Shown here: positions 9,450 to 19,284 of the stretch, one piece after another
Position numbering within the stretch: the first letter of the stretch is position 1
Layout of the letters: the number at the start of each line of letters is the position of its first letter
DNA from: Natronomonas aquatica
Lineage (GTDB): Archaea; Halobacteriota; Halobacteria; Halobacteriales; Haloarculaceae
Length of the DNA: 64,000 nt
Assembly: GCF_024449025.1 (NCBI RefSeq)
Contig: NZ_JAHLKM010000001.1
Coordinates: 248,001-312,000, forward strand
Reading direction: 5' to 3'
Notes under the pieces: generated by a model
The model's database searches: none
The model's input: the letters and a program-made list of their open reading frames with translations, nothing else
Told to the model about the DNA's origin: nothing
Translations under genes and position numbers: made by a program

Positions 9450-12383
9450 ATGACCGACGACATCGTCGTCCGCGGTGCCTCCGAGCACAACCTGAAGGAC
9501 ATCGACGTGTCCATTCCCCGCGAGGAGTTCACCGTCGTCACCGGGCTGTCGGGGTCGGGCAAGTCGTCGCTGGCCTTCGAGACCGTCTACGCCGAGGGCC
9601 AGCGCCGCTACATCGAATCGCTTTCCGCCTACGCCCGGAACTTCCTCGGCCAGATGGACAAACCGCAGGTCGAAAAAGTCGAAGGCCTCTCGCCGGCGAT
9701 CTCGATCGATCAGAAGAACGCCGCCAACAACCCCCGATCGACCGTCGGGACCGTCACCGAACTCCACGATTACCTCCGGCTCCTGTACGCCCGTGTCGGG
9801 ACGCCACACTGCCCCGAGTGCGGCCGGGAGGTCGGCGAGCAGAGCGCCCAACAGATGGTCCGGCGGCTGCTCGAGCTCCCGGAGGGGACCCGCGCGAAGC
9901 TGTGTGCGCCCGTCGTCCGCGACCAGAAGGGCGCCTTCGAGGACCGCTTCGAGGAACTCGTAAGCGAGGGATACACCCGGATCGAAGTCGACGGCGAGGA
10001 GTACGACCTCTCCGTCGAGACGCCCGACCTCGACGAGAACTACGACCACACGATCGACGTCGTCGTCGACCGCGTGAAACTCTCCGAGGGGAGCCGTTCC
10101 CGGATCACCGACTCCGTCGAGACGGCCCTCGAGGAGGCCGGCGGCGTTCTGAAGGTCGTCTTCCCCGACCCGCCCGCGGAGACGGAAATCGGCTCTGAAT
10201 CCCGCAGCACGGGCGATCTCGCCGGCGAAGACGACGACAGGCTCGTCGTGGAGTTCTCCGAGGAACTGGCCTGTACGCACTGTGGGATCGACCTGCCGGA
10301 AATCGAGACGCGGTCGTTTTCGTTTAACTCCCCCCACGGTGCCTGCCCCGAATGTGACGGCATCGGCGAGACGAAGGAGGTCGACGAGGACCTCGTCGTC
10401 ACCGATCCCTCGAAACCGATCAAGGAGGTCTTCGAGCCGTGGAGCTACAGCCGCTCGTACTACCGGACCCGGCTGGACAGCGTCGCGGCCCACTTCGGCG
10501 TGAGCGTCGGGACGCCCTTCAAGGAGCTACCGGAGGAGGTCCGACGGCAGTTCCTCTACGGGACCGACGGGGAGGTCGTCTTCGAGCGACGAACGAAGAA
10601 CGGCACGAGACGCAAGGAGAAACGCTTCGAGGGCGTGATTCCGAACCTCGATCGCCGGTACATCGAGACCGACTCCGAGAGCACCCGCGAACACATCGAG
10701 GATTACATGGCGACGACGACGTGCCCCGCGTGTGAGGGTACCCGGCTGAAACCCGAATCGAGGGCCGTCCTGGTCGGCGGAACCTCGATCACCGATGTCA
10801 ACAGGCTGTCGATCGGCGACGCTCTGGAACACTTCGAGGGCCTCGAGGCCGACCTCGACGACCGCCAGCGAAAGATCGCCGAGGAGATACTGAAAGAGAT
10901 CCGCGCCCGACTCGGGTTCATGGAGGAGGTGGGCCTCGAGTATCTGACGCTCGATCGGGAGGCGTCGACGCTTTCGGGCGGCGAGAGCCAGCGGATCCGG
11001 CTGGCGACGCAGGTCGGGTCAGGGCTCGTCGGGGTGCTGTACGTGCTCGATGAGCCCTCGATCGGACTCCACCAGCGCGACAACGACAAACTGCTGGACA
11101 CCCTGGAGGGACTCCGCGATCTCGGCAACACCCTCGTCGTCGTCGAACACGACGAGGAGACGATGTGGCGCGCCGACAACGTCATCGACATGGGCCCCGG
11201 CCCCGGCAAGCGCGGCGGCGAGGTCGTCGTCAACGGCGACGTCGAGGACGTGATGGCCGCCGACCGCTCCGTCACGGGCGATTATCTCGCCGGCCGCCGG
11301 TCGATTCCGGTTCCGGAGAAGCGCCGCGATCCCGAGGGCTACCTGACCGTCCGGGGGGCCCGCCAGCACAACCTGAAGAACATCGATGTCGACGTCCCGC
11401 TCGGCTGTTTCACCGCCATCACCGGAGTGTCGGGGTCGGGCAAGTCGACGCTCCTCCACGAAATCATTTATAAAGGACTCGTCCGCCGGATGAACGACAC
11501 CGACGTCTTCCCCGGCGACCACGACGACATCGAGGGGATCGAGGAGGTCGAAACCGTCCGGCTCATCGACCAGTCCCCGATCGGCCGGACCCCCCGGTCG
11601 AACCCGGCGACCTACACCGGCGTCTTCGATCACATCCGGGAGCTGTTCGCCGAGACGAAGCTCTCGAAACAGCGCGGATACAAGAAGGGCCGCTTTTCGT
11701 TCAACGTCAAGGGCGGCCGGTGTGAGGCCTGCGGCGGACAGGGCACCGTCAAGATCGACATGAACTTTCTTTCGGACGTCTACGTCCCCTGCGAGGAGTG
11801 CGAGGGGGCCCGGTACAACGACGAGACGCTGGAGGTCACGTACAAGGGCGCTACGGTCTCGGACGTCCTCGAGATGGAGGTCGACGAGGCCTACGACTTC
11901 TTCGAGAGCCACAGCGGCATCCGCCGTCGGCTGAAGCTTCTGAAAGACGTCGGACTCGGATACATGCGGCTCGGCCAGCCCTCGACGACGCTGTCAGGCG
12001 GTGAGGCCCAGCGGGTCAAACTCGCCGAAGAACTCGGCAAACGCGACAGCGGCGACGCGCTGTATCTCCTCGACGAGCCGACGACCGGCCTCCACAGCGA
12101 GGACGAGCGCAAACTGATCGACGTCCTCCATCGGCTCACCGAGGACGGCAACACGGTCGTGGTCGTCGAACACGAACTCGATCTAGTGAAAAACGCCGAC
12201 CACCTCGTCGATCTGGGACCCGAGGGCGGCGAGGGCGGCGGCCGACTCGTCGCCGAGGGGACACCCGAGGCGGTCGCCCGGACCGAGGCCTCCCACACGG
12301 GGCGGTACCTCCGGGATCACCTCCCGGCGATCGATCTGGAGGGCCCCCGGGGCGGCGGCCGACGGGCCGCCGGCGACGACTGA
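9450..12383 (+). CDS. uvrA: Excinuclease ABC subunit A (UvrA)
   Basis: A 977-residue DNA damage sensor of bacterial-type nucleotide excision repair, which haloarchaea acquired from bacteria. Two ABC ATPase modules are visible: Walker [10 protein letters not shown] near residue 31 and GVSGSGKST near residue 650, with signature motifs LSGGESQR and LSGGEAQR. Zinc-finger cysteines are in [24 protein letters not shown] and [14 protein letters not shown]. The frame extends upstream, but homology begins at [19 protein letters not shown]. uvrB and uvrC are not in this window. The gene is divergent from mdh and convergent with the surface protein gene. Confidence 0.97.
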   Translation: MTDDIVVRGASEHNLKDIDVSIPREEFTVVTGLSGSGKSSLAFETVYAEGQRRYIESLSAYARNFLGQMDKPQVEKVEGLSPAISIDQKNAANNPRSTVGTVTELHDYLRLLYARVGTPHCPECGREVGEQSAQQMVRRLLELPEGTRAKLCAPVVRDQKGAFEDRFEELVSEGYTRIEVDGEEYDLSVETPDLDENYDHTIDVVVDRVKLSEGSRSRITDSVETALEEAGGVLKVVFPDPPAETEIGSESRSTGDLAGEDDDRLVVEFSEELACTHCGIDLPEIETRSFSFNSPHGACPECDGIGETKEVDEDLVVTDPSKPIKEVFEPWSYSRSYYRTRLDSVAAHFGVSVGTPFKELPEEVRRQFLYGTDGEVVFERRTKNGTRRKEKRFEGVIPNLDRRYIETDSESTREHIEDYMATTTCPACEGTRLKPESRAVLVGGTSITDVNRLSIGDALEHFEGLEADLDDRQRKIAEEILKEIRARLGFMEEVGLEYLTLDREASTLSGGESQRIRLATQVGSGLVGVLYVLDEPSIGLHQRDNDKLLDTLEGLRDLGNTLVVVEHDEETMWRADNVIDMGPGPGKRGGEVVVNGDVEDVMAADRSVTGDYLAGRRSIPVPEKRRDPEGYLTVRGARQHNLKNIDVDVPLGCFTAITGVSGSGKSTLLHEIIYKGLVRRMNDTDVFPGDHDDIEGIEEVETVRLIDQSPIGRTPRSNPATYTGVFDHIRELFAETKLSKQRGYKKGRFSFNVKGGRCEACGGQGTVKIDMNFLSDVYVPCEECEGARYNDETLEVTYKGATVSDVLEMEVDEAYDFFESHSGIRRRLKLLKDVGLGYMRLGQPSTTLSGGEAQRVKLAEELGKRDSGDALYLLDEPTTGLHSEDERKLIDVLHRLTEDGNTVVVVEHELDLVKNADHLVDLGPEGGEGGGRLVAEGTPEAVARTEASHTGRYLRDHLPAIDLEGPRGGGRRAAGDD

Positions 12384-12423
12384 TCGGCCGTTTACGCTGC
12401 CGGAAGCGAAACAGGAGGCGGCC

Positions 12424-15400
12424 TCAACTCCAGTACCCGAGCACGTGAATCACCCCGACGAGGGCCGCACTGCCGATGGCGTGTCGGGCACCGATCCCCC
12501 CGAGAAGGCCGCCGAGCGGGCCGAGCAGGTTTTCGAGCGGCGATCCGTCGTCCGAGCCGTCATCGGCCGGCTCGTCGCCAGTATCGGTTTCGTTTCCGTT
12601 CCCGTTTTCGCTCCCGCTCCCGTTCGGCTCGACCGTTAGCTGGCCGGTAACGTCGTCATCGGCAGTCGCGATCGTGTAGGTGTACTCGCCGGGGTCGAGG
12701 TCGACGGGGTCGTCGAACGCGACGGTCGCCGACTCACCCTCCTCGAGTTCGAGAGTCCGGCTGTCGATCGTCCCGCCGTCGACCGAAAGCGTGACCGACT
12801 GGCCGTCGGGAACGTGGCCGGTGTTCTCGACAGTCGCCGAGACGTTCGCCGGCGTCTCGCCCCGCGTGACGGTCCTCGCCTCGGTGTGGTCGGCGATCTC
12901 GTAGTCGACGAAGGGTTCGTCGGCGCCGATCGGGACGGCCGGCCGTTTCTCGAGGAGCTTCTGGTCGACGTAGAACTCGACGTCGATCTCGTCGTCGAGG
13001 CCGAACTCCGAGAGGTCCCGTGTCACGCTGAACGATCCGTCCTCGGCGATGTCGATGTCGTCGATCGTCGCCCGGATCGGCTCGGTCCGGTTGTCCGCGA
13101 CCAGCTGGATCGAGATCTCGGTTCCCGGCGCGAGGTTCGTCCGCCCGGAGAGCGTCGATTCGTCGGTGACCCTGATGACCGGGCGATCGCGGCTGTCGGT
13201 CCGGTTGTACTCGACGGACCGTTCCTCGACCGTGACGAGCCGGGTTTCGGGTCGGGGATCGGCGTGCGCGTCGTAGTAGGGGAAATGCGGCGCGGCGTCG
13301 TTGGGCTCGACCGCGGCGTGATCGACGGTCTCGAACCAGTCGGTCTCGCCGGTCGCCGCGTACCCGAACCGGAACCGGTACTCGTCGCCGGCCTCGATCT
13401 CCCGGTCGAACGGCCCCGAGTCACGCGTATCGAGGACGAGATAGTATCGATCGATGACGAACTGGCTTCCGTTCTGGGCCATCGGCTCGTGGACCATGTA
13501 CAGGTCGCCGTCTGTCGACCCCTCCAGGTCGAACTTCGCGGCGCGTTCGCCGGTGTTCGAGTCCGGATTGGTCTGTTCGGCCTCGAGCATGAACCCGTCG
13601 GGGAACTCCAGGAGTGTCTCGAGCGTTCCGTGGTCGATCTCGATGTCTTCCCCCTCGCCGAGCCGTTCGTCGAGCCACGAGACGAGACCGGTGAGCCCGT
13701 CGGCCTCGACCTCGAAGACGAGCCGGTCGCCCTTCGCGACGGTCCGGCGCTGGGTCAGGGAGCCCTCCAGTTCCCCGAGTTCGTCCTCCCCTTCGTACTC
13801 GCTCGGGCTGCCCTCCGGGGCGACGTACGTCGTGACGTTATCGAAGCCGTCCGTGTCGGTGATCCTGAGGTTCGAGCGATCCATCGGGCGCTCGAAGTCC
13901 GGAACCCCGTCCTCGCGGACGGTAACCGATCCCCAGGCGCCGGCGACCAGCCTGAACCGCTCGGGCTGGAGCGGGCGGGCGAGCGGGCCGACGCCGTTCA
14001 CCCAGCGGAACCCCTCGAGGTCGCTGGCACCCCCCTCGAAGGAGACGTCGTCGAAGCCTTCGTGGCCGGGGTCGTGGAGATAGCTCGTCACCTGTCCGCT
14101 TTCGGCGGCGTAGGCCTCCTCGCTGAGGACGTTCGTCCCGAGCAGGCGCGTGTTGATCCGGATCGTCGTATCGCCCTCGACGTGGAGGATATCGAAGTAG
14201 TTCGTCGGGGCCCGGTCCTCGCCGAGCCGATCGCCGCCGACCATGACGTACGCTTCGTTCGTGTTCTCAAGCGAGAGGTCGATCTCGACGATGTTGCCGG
14301 CCTCGACCTCGTAAACGTCGCTTCCGAACTCGGCATCGACGTCGGACTCCTCGGCGCTGACGGCGGTCGTGTCGCTGGCTGCCGTACGCACCGTCTCGTA
14401 GTTGAAGTTGTACGTACCCTCCGGGAGCGACTCGAAGGTCATGGGAGCCTCTTCCCCGGGCTCGACGCCGCGGATCACGATCTTCGACTCGCTGCGGTAG
14501 ACGTGTTCGACGGCGCGGATCTCCTCGCCCTTGAAGACCTCGAATAGCTCGTCTGCGTCCAGTGTCTCCGCGGAGACGTACACGTCGAACGACTGATACT
14601 GTAGCGAGGAGTCGAAACGCACGCTCGTCTCCGCGCCCGGGCCGCCGGAATCGACCGTTCCGTCGGCCTGTGTTGCCGTCAGTTCGTCGACCCGAAGCCG
14701 GAAGCTGTTATCGGCGGCGGGAACGACGTCCTCGCCGTCGGAGACGATGTACCGGCCGGATTCGGCCCACGGGCTCGTTTCGATCGTCGCCGTCGTTCCG
14801 TCCGTCCGTACCGACGCGGCGGGGACCTGATCCCCGAGGCCCTCCTCGTCGGGGTCGAACTCGTAGAGTGCGTAGTCGGTTCCGGACTCGAGGTTCGAGG
14901 CTTCGATCTCCAGTCCGCGCTGGTCTACGACCCCCGGGACGGAGTCGAACCCGTCCTTGTTGGTGCTGTAGGTAACTCGCTCGAGTGTCACTCCGGCGCT
15001 GTCCTCGTCTGAGCCCCCGGTGTCATCGACTTCGACGTCGACGCTGTAGTCGTTGTCGTCGACCGACGCCGCAAGCGGGTGTTCGAGCGTGAGGTCGACG
15101 GTCGTCGAGAGATCGGTCGTCGTCCCCGAGGATGCGTCGACGTCGAACGTTATAGTCGAACCGTCCGTTTCGACGTCCCCGTCGATCGTAGCGCCGCCCC
15201 CGACGTCGACGCTCGGCCCGCCGACGATCGCGTCGCTCGGCCACCCCGAAAGTTCGACGGTCACCGTCGCCGGGCCGTCGGTCGTGTTGATCCCGGAGGC
15301 CTCGATGTCGATCCGGTGGCTCTCCTCGGTTCCGATCCACGCCGAATCGTCCTCGATTGTCACGCCGTCGACCGTCGGATCGGCGGCGGCCGGCGCGGCG

Positions 15401-15558
15401 AGAAGGGACAGCGCCCCGACGACGACGGCGAGAACACAGCACAACGCGAGCCCGAAGCGGGCGCTCCGTGGGGCCGAAACGGACGGTACCGTCTGGCCGG
15501 CGGATCCGACAGCGTCGCGGCGTTCGGCGGGCCGGGAACCGGGGGGAGTCATCGACAT
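12424..15558 (-). CDS. Large secreted BGTF-type surface protein
   Basis: A 1044-residue exported protein. The N-terminus has an Arg-containing region followed by a signal peptide (about residues 33-60, LALCCVLAVVVGALSLLAAPAAA). Beta-rich repeats follow, including the domain with VEAGNIVEIDLSLENTNEAYV and a second, similar module near the C-terminus, resembling the BGTF surface domains found in haloarchaeal S-layer-like proteins. A CARDB-like domain (ARTVTRGETPANVSATVENT...) precedes a Ser/Gly/Asn/Asp-rich stalk (NGSGSENGNGNETDTGDEP). The very C-terminus is hydrophobic (HAIGSAALVGVIHVLGYW) but lacks the PGF triplet and basic tail expected for archaeosortase processing. Several N-glycosylation sequons (for example NTT, NRT, NGS) are seen. 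Likely cell-surface; the exact role is unknown. Confidence 0.85.
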   Translation of the reverse strand: MSMTPPGSRPAERRDAVGSAGQTVPSVSAPRSARFGLALCCVLAVVVGALSLLAAPAAADPTVDGVTIEDDSAWIGTEESHRIDIEASGINTTDGPATVTVELSGWPSDAIVGGPSVDVGGGATIDGDVETDGSTITFDVDASSGTTTDLSTTVDLTLEHPLAASVDDNDYSVDVEVDDTGGSDEDSAGVTLERVTYSTNKDGFDSVPGVVDQRGLEIEASNLESGTDYALYEFDPDEEGLGDQVPAASVRTDGTTATIETSPWAESGRYIVSDGEDVVPAADNSFRLRVDELTATQADGTVDSGGPGAETSVRFDSSLQYQSFDVYVSAETLDADELFEVFKGEEIRAVEHVYRSESKIVIRGVEPGEEAPMTFESLPEGTYNFNYETVRTAASDTTAVSAEESDVDAEFGSDVYEVEAGNIVEIDLSLENTNEAYVMVGGDRLGEDRAPTNYFDILHVEGDTTIRINTRLLGTNVLSEEAYAAESGQVTSYLHDPGHEGFDDVSFEGGASDLEGFRWVNGVGPLARPLQPERFRLVAGAWGSVTVREDGVPDFERPMDRSNLRITDTDGFDNVTTYVAPEGSPSEYEGEDELGELEGSLTQRRTVAKGDRLVFEVEADGLTGLVSWLDERLGEGEDIEIDHGTLETLLEFPDGFMLEAEQTNPDSNTGERAAKFDLEGSTDGDLYMVHEPMAQNGSQFVIDRYYLVLDTRDSGPFDREIEAGDEYRFRFGYAATGETDWFETVDHAAVEPNDAAPHFPYYDAHADPRPETRLVTVEERSVEYNRTDSRDRPVIRVTDESTLSGRTNLAPGTEISIQLVADNRTEPIRATIDDIDIAEDGSFSVTRDLSEFGLDDEIDVEFYVDQKLLEKRPAVPIGADEPFVDYEIADHTEARTVTRGETPANVSATVENTGHVPDGQSVTLSVDGGTIDSRTLELEEGESATVAFDDPVDLDPGEYTYTIATADDDVTGQLTVEPNGSGSENGNGNETDTGDEPADDGSDDGSPLENLLGPLGGLLGGIGARHAIGSAALVGVIHVLGYWS

Positions 15559-15647
15559 ACGGCTGTATAGGGGACCGTTCTCGACGCCGCGTTATCAAGC
15601 GTCGTCGCGGTTCAGTTTCCGATACTGAGTCGGAGCGAAAGTTGATT

Positions 15648-15656
15648 TATACTGGC
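15648..15656 (+). promoter_or_regulatory. TATA-like box for the zinc-ribbon membrane protein gene
   Basis: GATTTATAC lies about 24 nt before the ATG at 15676 in otherwise G+C-rich DNA. This spacing suits a leaderless transcript. Confidence 0.5.
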
Positions 15657-15675
15657 GGAGTAGAGCCGAACGACT

Positions 15676-16062
15676 ATGCCGTCGTGTCGGAACTGTGGCA
15701 CCGGGGTAAAGGACAGCGACAACTTCTGTCCGACGTGTGCGACGCCGCAGAACGACGAAGCGAGCCGACGGCTCAACGAGTATATCGACAAACGGGCCCG
15801 AGGGCTGGGCGGCGGGGGCCACGGGCCCGACGGCCTCCGGCGTCGGCTGCAGTACGCCGTCGGCTACGTGGCGCTCGTCGCCGGTCTGACGACGCTGACT
15901 GCCGGCGCCGGGGTCTTTTTTCTCCTCGCGGGGCTGGTCGTGCTCCCGCCGGTACAGTCTCTCGCCGAGACACAGCTGGGTCGACCGCTCGGAGACCGGC
16001 CGACCGCGGCCGCCGCCGGAGCGCTCTTCGTCGCCGGGACCGCGGCGTTCGTCTTCGTCTGA
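15676..16062 (+). CDS. Zinc-ribbon membrane protein
   Basis: A 128-residue protein. The N-terminus carries a zinc ribbon (CRNCGTGVKDSDNFCPTC, residues 4-21), the common zinc_ribbon_2 module. A charged linker follows (ASRRLNEYIDKRARGLGGGG), then two or three hydrophobic segments (about residues 60-95 and 108-128). The C-terminus ends inside the last hydrophobic stretch. Proteins with this layout occur widely in haloarchaea with no known function. Confidence 0.8.
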   Translation: MPSCRNCGTGVKDSDNFCPTCATPQNDEASRRLNEYIDKRARGLGGGGHGPDGLRRRLQYAVGYVALVAGLTTLTAGAGVFFLLAGLVVLPPVQSLAETQLGRPLGDRPTAAAAGALFVAGTAAFVFV

Positions 16063-16111
16063 TCGACGCGTCGGCCTGCAAACTTATTCCACTGGACTGT
16101 GAGGGACCGGT

Positions 16112-16786
16112 ATGGAACCCGTCAGTATCGGGCTAGTCCTCGTGGGGCTGGCGCTAGTGTTCTTCGGAGCAGCGCTTTCTGTGTATGCGACCGCGCTTTT
16201 GGGCTTTCTCATCGGCGGCTTCGGCGGGTACGTCGTCGCACCACAGGTCCTGGGCACGCTCGGTGCGAGCGGGCCCGTCGGGCTGGCCGTCGCCGTCGTC
16301 CTCGGGGGCGGGCTCGGGGCCGCCCTGGCGTACGTCGCCCTCTCGTTTGCGACCTCGATCCCCGCCTTCGTCGTCGGCGCCTACATCGGGCTGTACGTCG
16401 TCACGCCGATCTTCACCGAGGGCGGTCTCGTCCGGTATCTCGTGATGATCCTCGGCGGGGCCGTCGGCGCCCTGCTGGGCTTTACGCTCACGAAGTTCGC
16501 GCTGATGTTCATCACCGCCTTCATCGGCTCGGCGTTCGCCTCGCGGTCGCTCACGGTCGCGGATTTCACCGCGGTCCGCGACAACGTCTCGCTCGATCCA
16601 GTCCTGTTCGATCCGCTCGGATCGACGCCGATCCTCGGGTTCGAACTGCCGCTTTTCGGGATCCTGTTCGTCCTCGGCGTCCTCTCACAGATCGGGCTGT
16701 TCAAGCTCGGGTGGGTCACCCGCCTCGCGGCGGTTCTACCCGGGATCGGACGGGTACTCGGGAACGGGAGCGGCGACGAGGCCTGA
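16112..16786 (+). CDS. Polytopic membrane protein, TMEM198/DUF4203-like
   Basis: A 224-residue protein with about six to seven hydrophobic spans rich in Gly and Ala (FGAALSVYATALLGFLIGGFGGYVV, LAVAVVLGGGLGAALAYVAL and others), resembling DUF4203/TM7S3-TM198 type proteins. No catalytic motif is seen. A/T-rich ACTTATTCC at about 16082-16090 stands roughly 26 nt upstream of the ATG, so the transcript may be leaderless. It follows the zinc-ribbon membrane protein by 49 nt on the same strand and is convergent with the next gene. Confidence 0.8.
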   Translation: MEPVSIGLVLVGLALVFFGAALSVYATALLGFLIGGFGGYVVAPQVLGTLGASGPVGLAVAVVLGGGLGAALAYVALSFATSIPAFVVGAYIGLYVVTPIFTEGGLVRYLVMILGGAVGALLGFTLTKFALMFITAFIGSAFASRSLTVADFTAVRDNVSLDPVLFDPLGSTPILGFELPLFGILFVLGVLSQIGLFKLGWVTRLAAVLPGIGRVLGNGSGDEA

Positions 16787-16792
16787 CCCGGA

Positions 16793-17629
16793 TCAGCGTT
16801 CGGCGGTGAAGACCTTCGAGTCGACGTGAAGTTCGAGATCGATCTGCTCCTCGAGGACGTTCAGTGCGCTCGATATCCGGGGGTGGGCCGCGACGTAGAG
16901 GTGTGCGATCGCGCCGACCTCCTCCAGTCGCCCCGAGAGCATGCTGACGAAGTCGTAGGTCGTCCGCAGATCGAACGACTGGACGATATCCGAGAGGATG
17001 TCGAACTCGACCGATACCGTCCGCCCCGGGGTGTAGTGGGCGTCGATGACGCGGGAGATCGTCTCGCCGAGATCGCTCGGGCCGAGCCGCCGGTCGAGTT
17101 CGACGAGTTCGATCGGGGCCGAGGCGAGATCGAGATCGAGATCGGGGGCGAACCCCCCCTCGAGGGGACGGCGCTTCGTCGTCATGACGACCGTCCGTCC
17201 GGGCCACCCCTCGAGCCGCCGGTGGAGCAGCCGTATCCGCGCTTTCGGCTTTTTGGTGACGACGATCGCCAGATCGCTCCCGGCGAGGAAATGGATCCGG
17301 GCGTTGTCCGCGACGTCGCTTTCGGTCGGCGCCTTCACCAGGACGTTCCCGCTGCGGCCGATCTCGGCGGCGATGTGTGCGTTTCCCTCGATCGCGTTCC
17401 GGGCGTGTTCGCCGAGATGCTCCGTGAACGCATCGGTTATCGACGCTTCGTCGTGTTCCTTCCCGGTCGCGCCACAGTAGGGACACGACCACTGCAACCG
17501 GAAATCAGCCTTCACTACGCGTCCGGAGTGGTGATCGAACAGGTGCGACCCGATCGTCCGATCGAGCCGTTCGCGGCTGTCCGACCAGGCCGAGAACCCA
17601 CAGTGTCGGCATCGCCATTTGTGTACCAT
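16793..17629 (-). CDS. Two-zinc-finger protein with degenerate RecA-like domain
   Basis: A 278-residue protein. The N-terminus has two Cys/His fingers: WRCRHCGFSAWS followed by HLFDHH, and CPYCGATGKEHD followed by HLGEHARN. The remainder resembles the P-loop-less KaiC/RecA-like proteins of haloarchaea: GNVLVKAPTESD replaces the usual Walker A strand-loop, and TVSVEFDILSDIVQSFDLR followed by the GRLEEVGAIAHLYV strand corresponds to the Walker B region. A similar segment order is seen in the protein at 52154. No ATP-binding lysine is present, so it is probably a non-enzymatic signalling or regulatory protein. Function is unknown. Confidence 0.75.
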   Translation of the reverse strand: MVHKWRCRHCGFSAWSDSRERLDRTIGSHLFDHHSGRVVKADFRLQWSCPYCGATGKEHDEASITDAFTEHLGEHARNAIEGNAHIAAEIGRSGNVLVKAPTESDVADNARIHFLAGSDLAIVVTKKPKARIRLLHRRLEGWPGRTVVMTTKRRPLEGGFAPDLDLDLASAPIELVELDRRLGPSDLGETISRVIDAHYTPGRTVSVEFDILSDIVQSFDLRTTYDFVSMLSGRLEEVGAIAHLYVAAHPRISSALNVLEEQIDLELHVDSKVFTAER

Positions 17630-17783
17630 GTCTACCGGATCGCTCCCGTCCGGTCGGTCGGTTCGGGATTATTTAACCCGTCGGACAGTATCGTTCACCG
17701 AGGGTCCAATCCGGGGCCGAAAGCGTCGTCGGATCGATCGATACCGTCCGTAGATTGAAATATACGAGAACGGAAACACCGCC

Positions 17784-17945
17784 GTGAACCGTATCGGTAC
17801 CACACGACGGGCGGGGTCAGCGGGGAAACGCCGACCGGCCGCCGGGACAGGGACGGAGGCGGGAACGGGAACGGGAACCGGACCGAGAACGGGAACCGGA
17901 ACGAGGACCGGAACGAAGACGGGAACGGGAACGCCGGGGGCCTGA
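17784..17945 (+). CDS. Possible 53-aa Gly-Thr repeat peptide
   Basis: A GTG frame coding a basic N-terminal part (VNRIGTTRRAGSAGKRRP) followed by a Gly-Thr repeat (GTGTEAGTGTGTG and onward) produced by the GGGAAC repeat. A TATA-like AAATATA lies about 24 nt upstream, which would fit leaderless expression. The composition is unlike other proteins of the window: basic and low-complexity. It may simply be a simple-sequence repeat without coding function. Confidence 0.2.
   Translation: MNRIGTTRRAGSAGKRRPAAGTGTEAGTGTGTGPRTGTGTRTGTKTGTGTPGA
17860..17937 (+). repeat. GGGAAC/GGAACG hexamer-like simple repeat
   Basis: About 78 nt of imperfect tandem GGGAACG, GGAACC and GGACCG units, with almost no T on the + strand. 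Such strand-asymmetric purine tracts can expand by slippage. It sits directly in front of the HEAT-repeat gene (ATG 17962). Confidence 0.7.
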
Positions 17946-17961
17946 TCACGGATCGCACAGC

Positions 17962-19284
17962 ATGAACTCGAGAAAGACCGACAGCGACGGATCAGGAAAC
18001 TGGCTGGATCGGCTGGAGGACGCGGAGTTCTCGGAGACCGACGAGAGGATCGACGGATCGGTGCTCGAACCGCCGATCGACGGCGGCGACGTCCCGGAAC
18101 TGTGCCGACTCCTGGCGGGTGCAGACCGGCCGGCGATCAGACGGAGCGCGGCCGAGGCGCTCGGCAGTCTGGCCGGGACAGAGACGGAGTATTCGACGCG
18201 TCTCTTCGAGGCGCTACGGCGGGCGGCGCTCGGGGACGACGACCCGACGGTACGGGCGGCGGCGATCGACGCGCTGTACGGCCACGATCCGGGGGAGATC
18301 GACCGGCTGGCGGGGACGATACGGCGGTCACTCGAACGCAACGGCGAGGCCGGGACGGAAGCGTTCTTCCGTCGCTGGCTGGCCGCCGATCGGGCGGGGT
18401 TCCGGCTGGTCGCCGCGGCCGCGATGGGCGATATCGCCGACGGGAGCGTCCGGGCGGACCTCGAAGCTTCGTTCGACGATCCGGACCGCCGGGTCCGGAC
18501 GCGCGCGATCGAAGCCTACGGCGGGATCGACGGGGCGGACGCCGAACCGCTCGCGGGGATGTTGCGGGCCGACGATCGGATGGTCCGCCGGGCGGCGGCC
18601 GAAGCGCTCGCGGCTATCGGCACCGAGGCGGCGCTCTCGGCGCTTTTGCCCGCCGCGGAGGCGGACGACGAGAGACTGCGGCGGATCGCGGTCGAACGGC
18701 TCGGCGGGCTGGACCGAAAACGGACCGCGGACGTCCTCACGAAAGCAGTCCGGGACCGATCACGGACCGTCCGTCGGGAAGCGATCGGGTCGCTGATCGA
18801 ACTCTACACCGACGGGGACTCGGTACGTCCCGCGGAGGTCCGGGACCGCCTAGTCGAGGGTTCGAAACCGGCCGAGACGGCCGAACTAGCGGATCTGCTG
18901 GCCGACGTCGTGACCACGAGGGGAGAGGGGGACGGCGGCGAGCGGCCGGCGATCAGACGACAGGCGGCCTGGCTTCTCGGCGAAGCCACGGACCGCACGG
19001 ACCGGGCGGACGTTCACTGCCGGCTCGTCGACGCACTCGATAGCCCGGACGAACCCGCCGCGGAGATCGCAGCGGCGTACCTGCGGAGACTTGAGGGCGA
19101 AAAGCTCGAGGCGGAGCTCCGCTCGGCGAGCAGGGCTCCGGACCTCACTCCCGAAGCCAGATCCCGGGCGGAGTCGGTGCTCGATTCGATCAAGCGGAAC
19201 GCCGCCGCCGAGATCGAGAGCCGATCGATCGAGTACACGTACGTCAGACGCCCCGACGACTACACGGAGAAACACGGCGACTGA
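17962..19284 (+). CDS. HEAT-repeat protein
   Basis: A 440-residue helical-repeat protein. Many units of about 30 residues can be read, for example RPAIRRSAAEALGSLAG, DPTVRAAAIDALYG, DRRVRTRAIEAYGGI, DRMVRRAAAEALAAIG, DERLRRIAVERLGGL and SRTVRREAIGSLIEL. These are PBS-lyase-type HEAT repeats that make a solenoid for protein binding. No catalytic domain is attached. The start is the first ATG (MNSRKTDSDGS). It is single, between a purine repeat and an oxidoreductase gene. Its partner is unknown. Confidence 0.88.
   Translation: MNSRKTDSDGSGNWLDRLEDAEFSETDERIDGSVLEPPIDGGDVPELCRLLAGADRPAIRRSAAEALGSLAGTETEYSTRLFEALRRAALGDDDPTVRAAAIDALYGHDPGEIDRLAGTIRRSLERNGEAGTEAFFRRWLAADRAGFRLVAAAAMGDIADGSVRADLEASFDDPDRRVRTRAIEAYGGIDGADAEPLAGMLRADDRMVRRAAAEALAAIGTEAALSALLPAAEADDERLRRIAVERLGGLDRKRTADVLTKAVRDRSRTVRREAIGSLIELYTDGDSVRPAEVRDRLVEGSKPAETAELADLLADVVTTRGEGDGGERPAIRRQAAWLLGEATDRTDRADVHCRLVDALDSPDEPAAEIAAAYLRRLEGEKLEAELRSASRAPDLTPEARSRAESVLDSIKRNAAAEIESRSIEYTYVRRPDDYTEKHGD

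Larger units (their letters stand above)
17630..17961. other. 332-nt non-genic stretch with a promoter-like element and G-rich simple repeat
   Basis: The first half is ordinary intergenic DNA with an A/T-rich spot (GAAATATACG, about 17756-17765). From about 17860 to 17937 the + strand is almost only G, A and C in GGGAAC/GGAACG units. A GTG-started frame (17784-17945) runs through it and is listed separately. The opposite strand reads as a Phe/Pro repeat, which is not credible as a protein. Confidence 0.6.

Noticed and set aside
12814-14547. 577-codon + strand frame inside the surface protein gene
   Set aside because: Mirror of the real - strand gene; shows no domain motifs and an unnatural Val/Asp/Arg pattern.
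17861-17937. Tandem G-rich repeat considered as a CRISPR array or origin iterons
   Set aside because: Units are about 6 nt with no spacers, and no replication initiator gene is adjacent.
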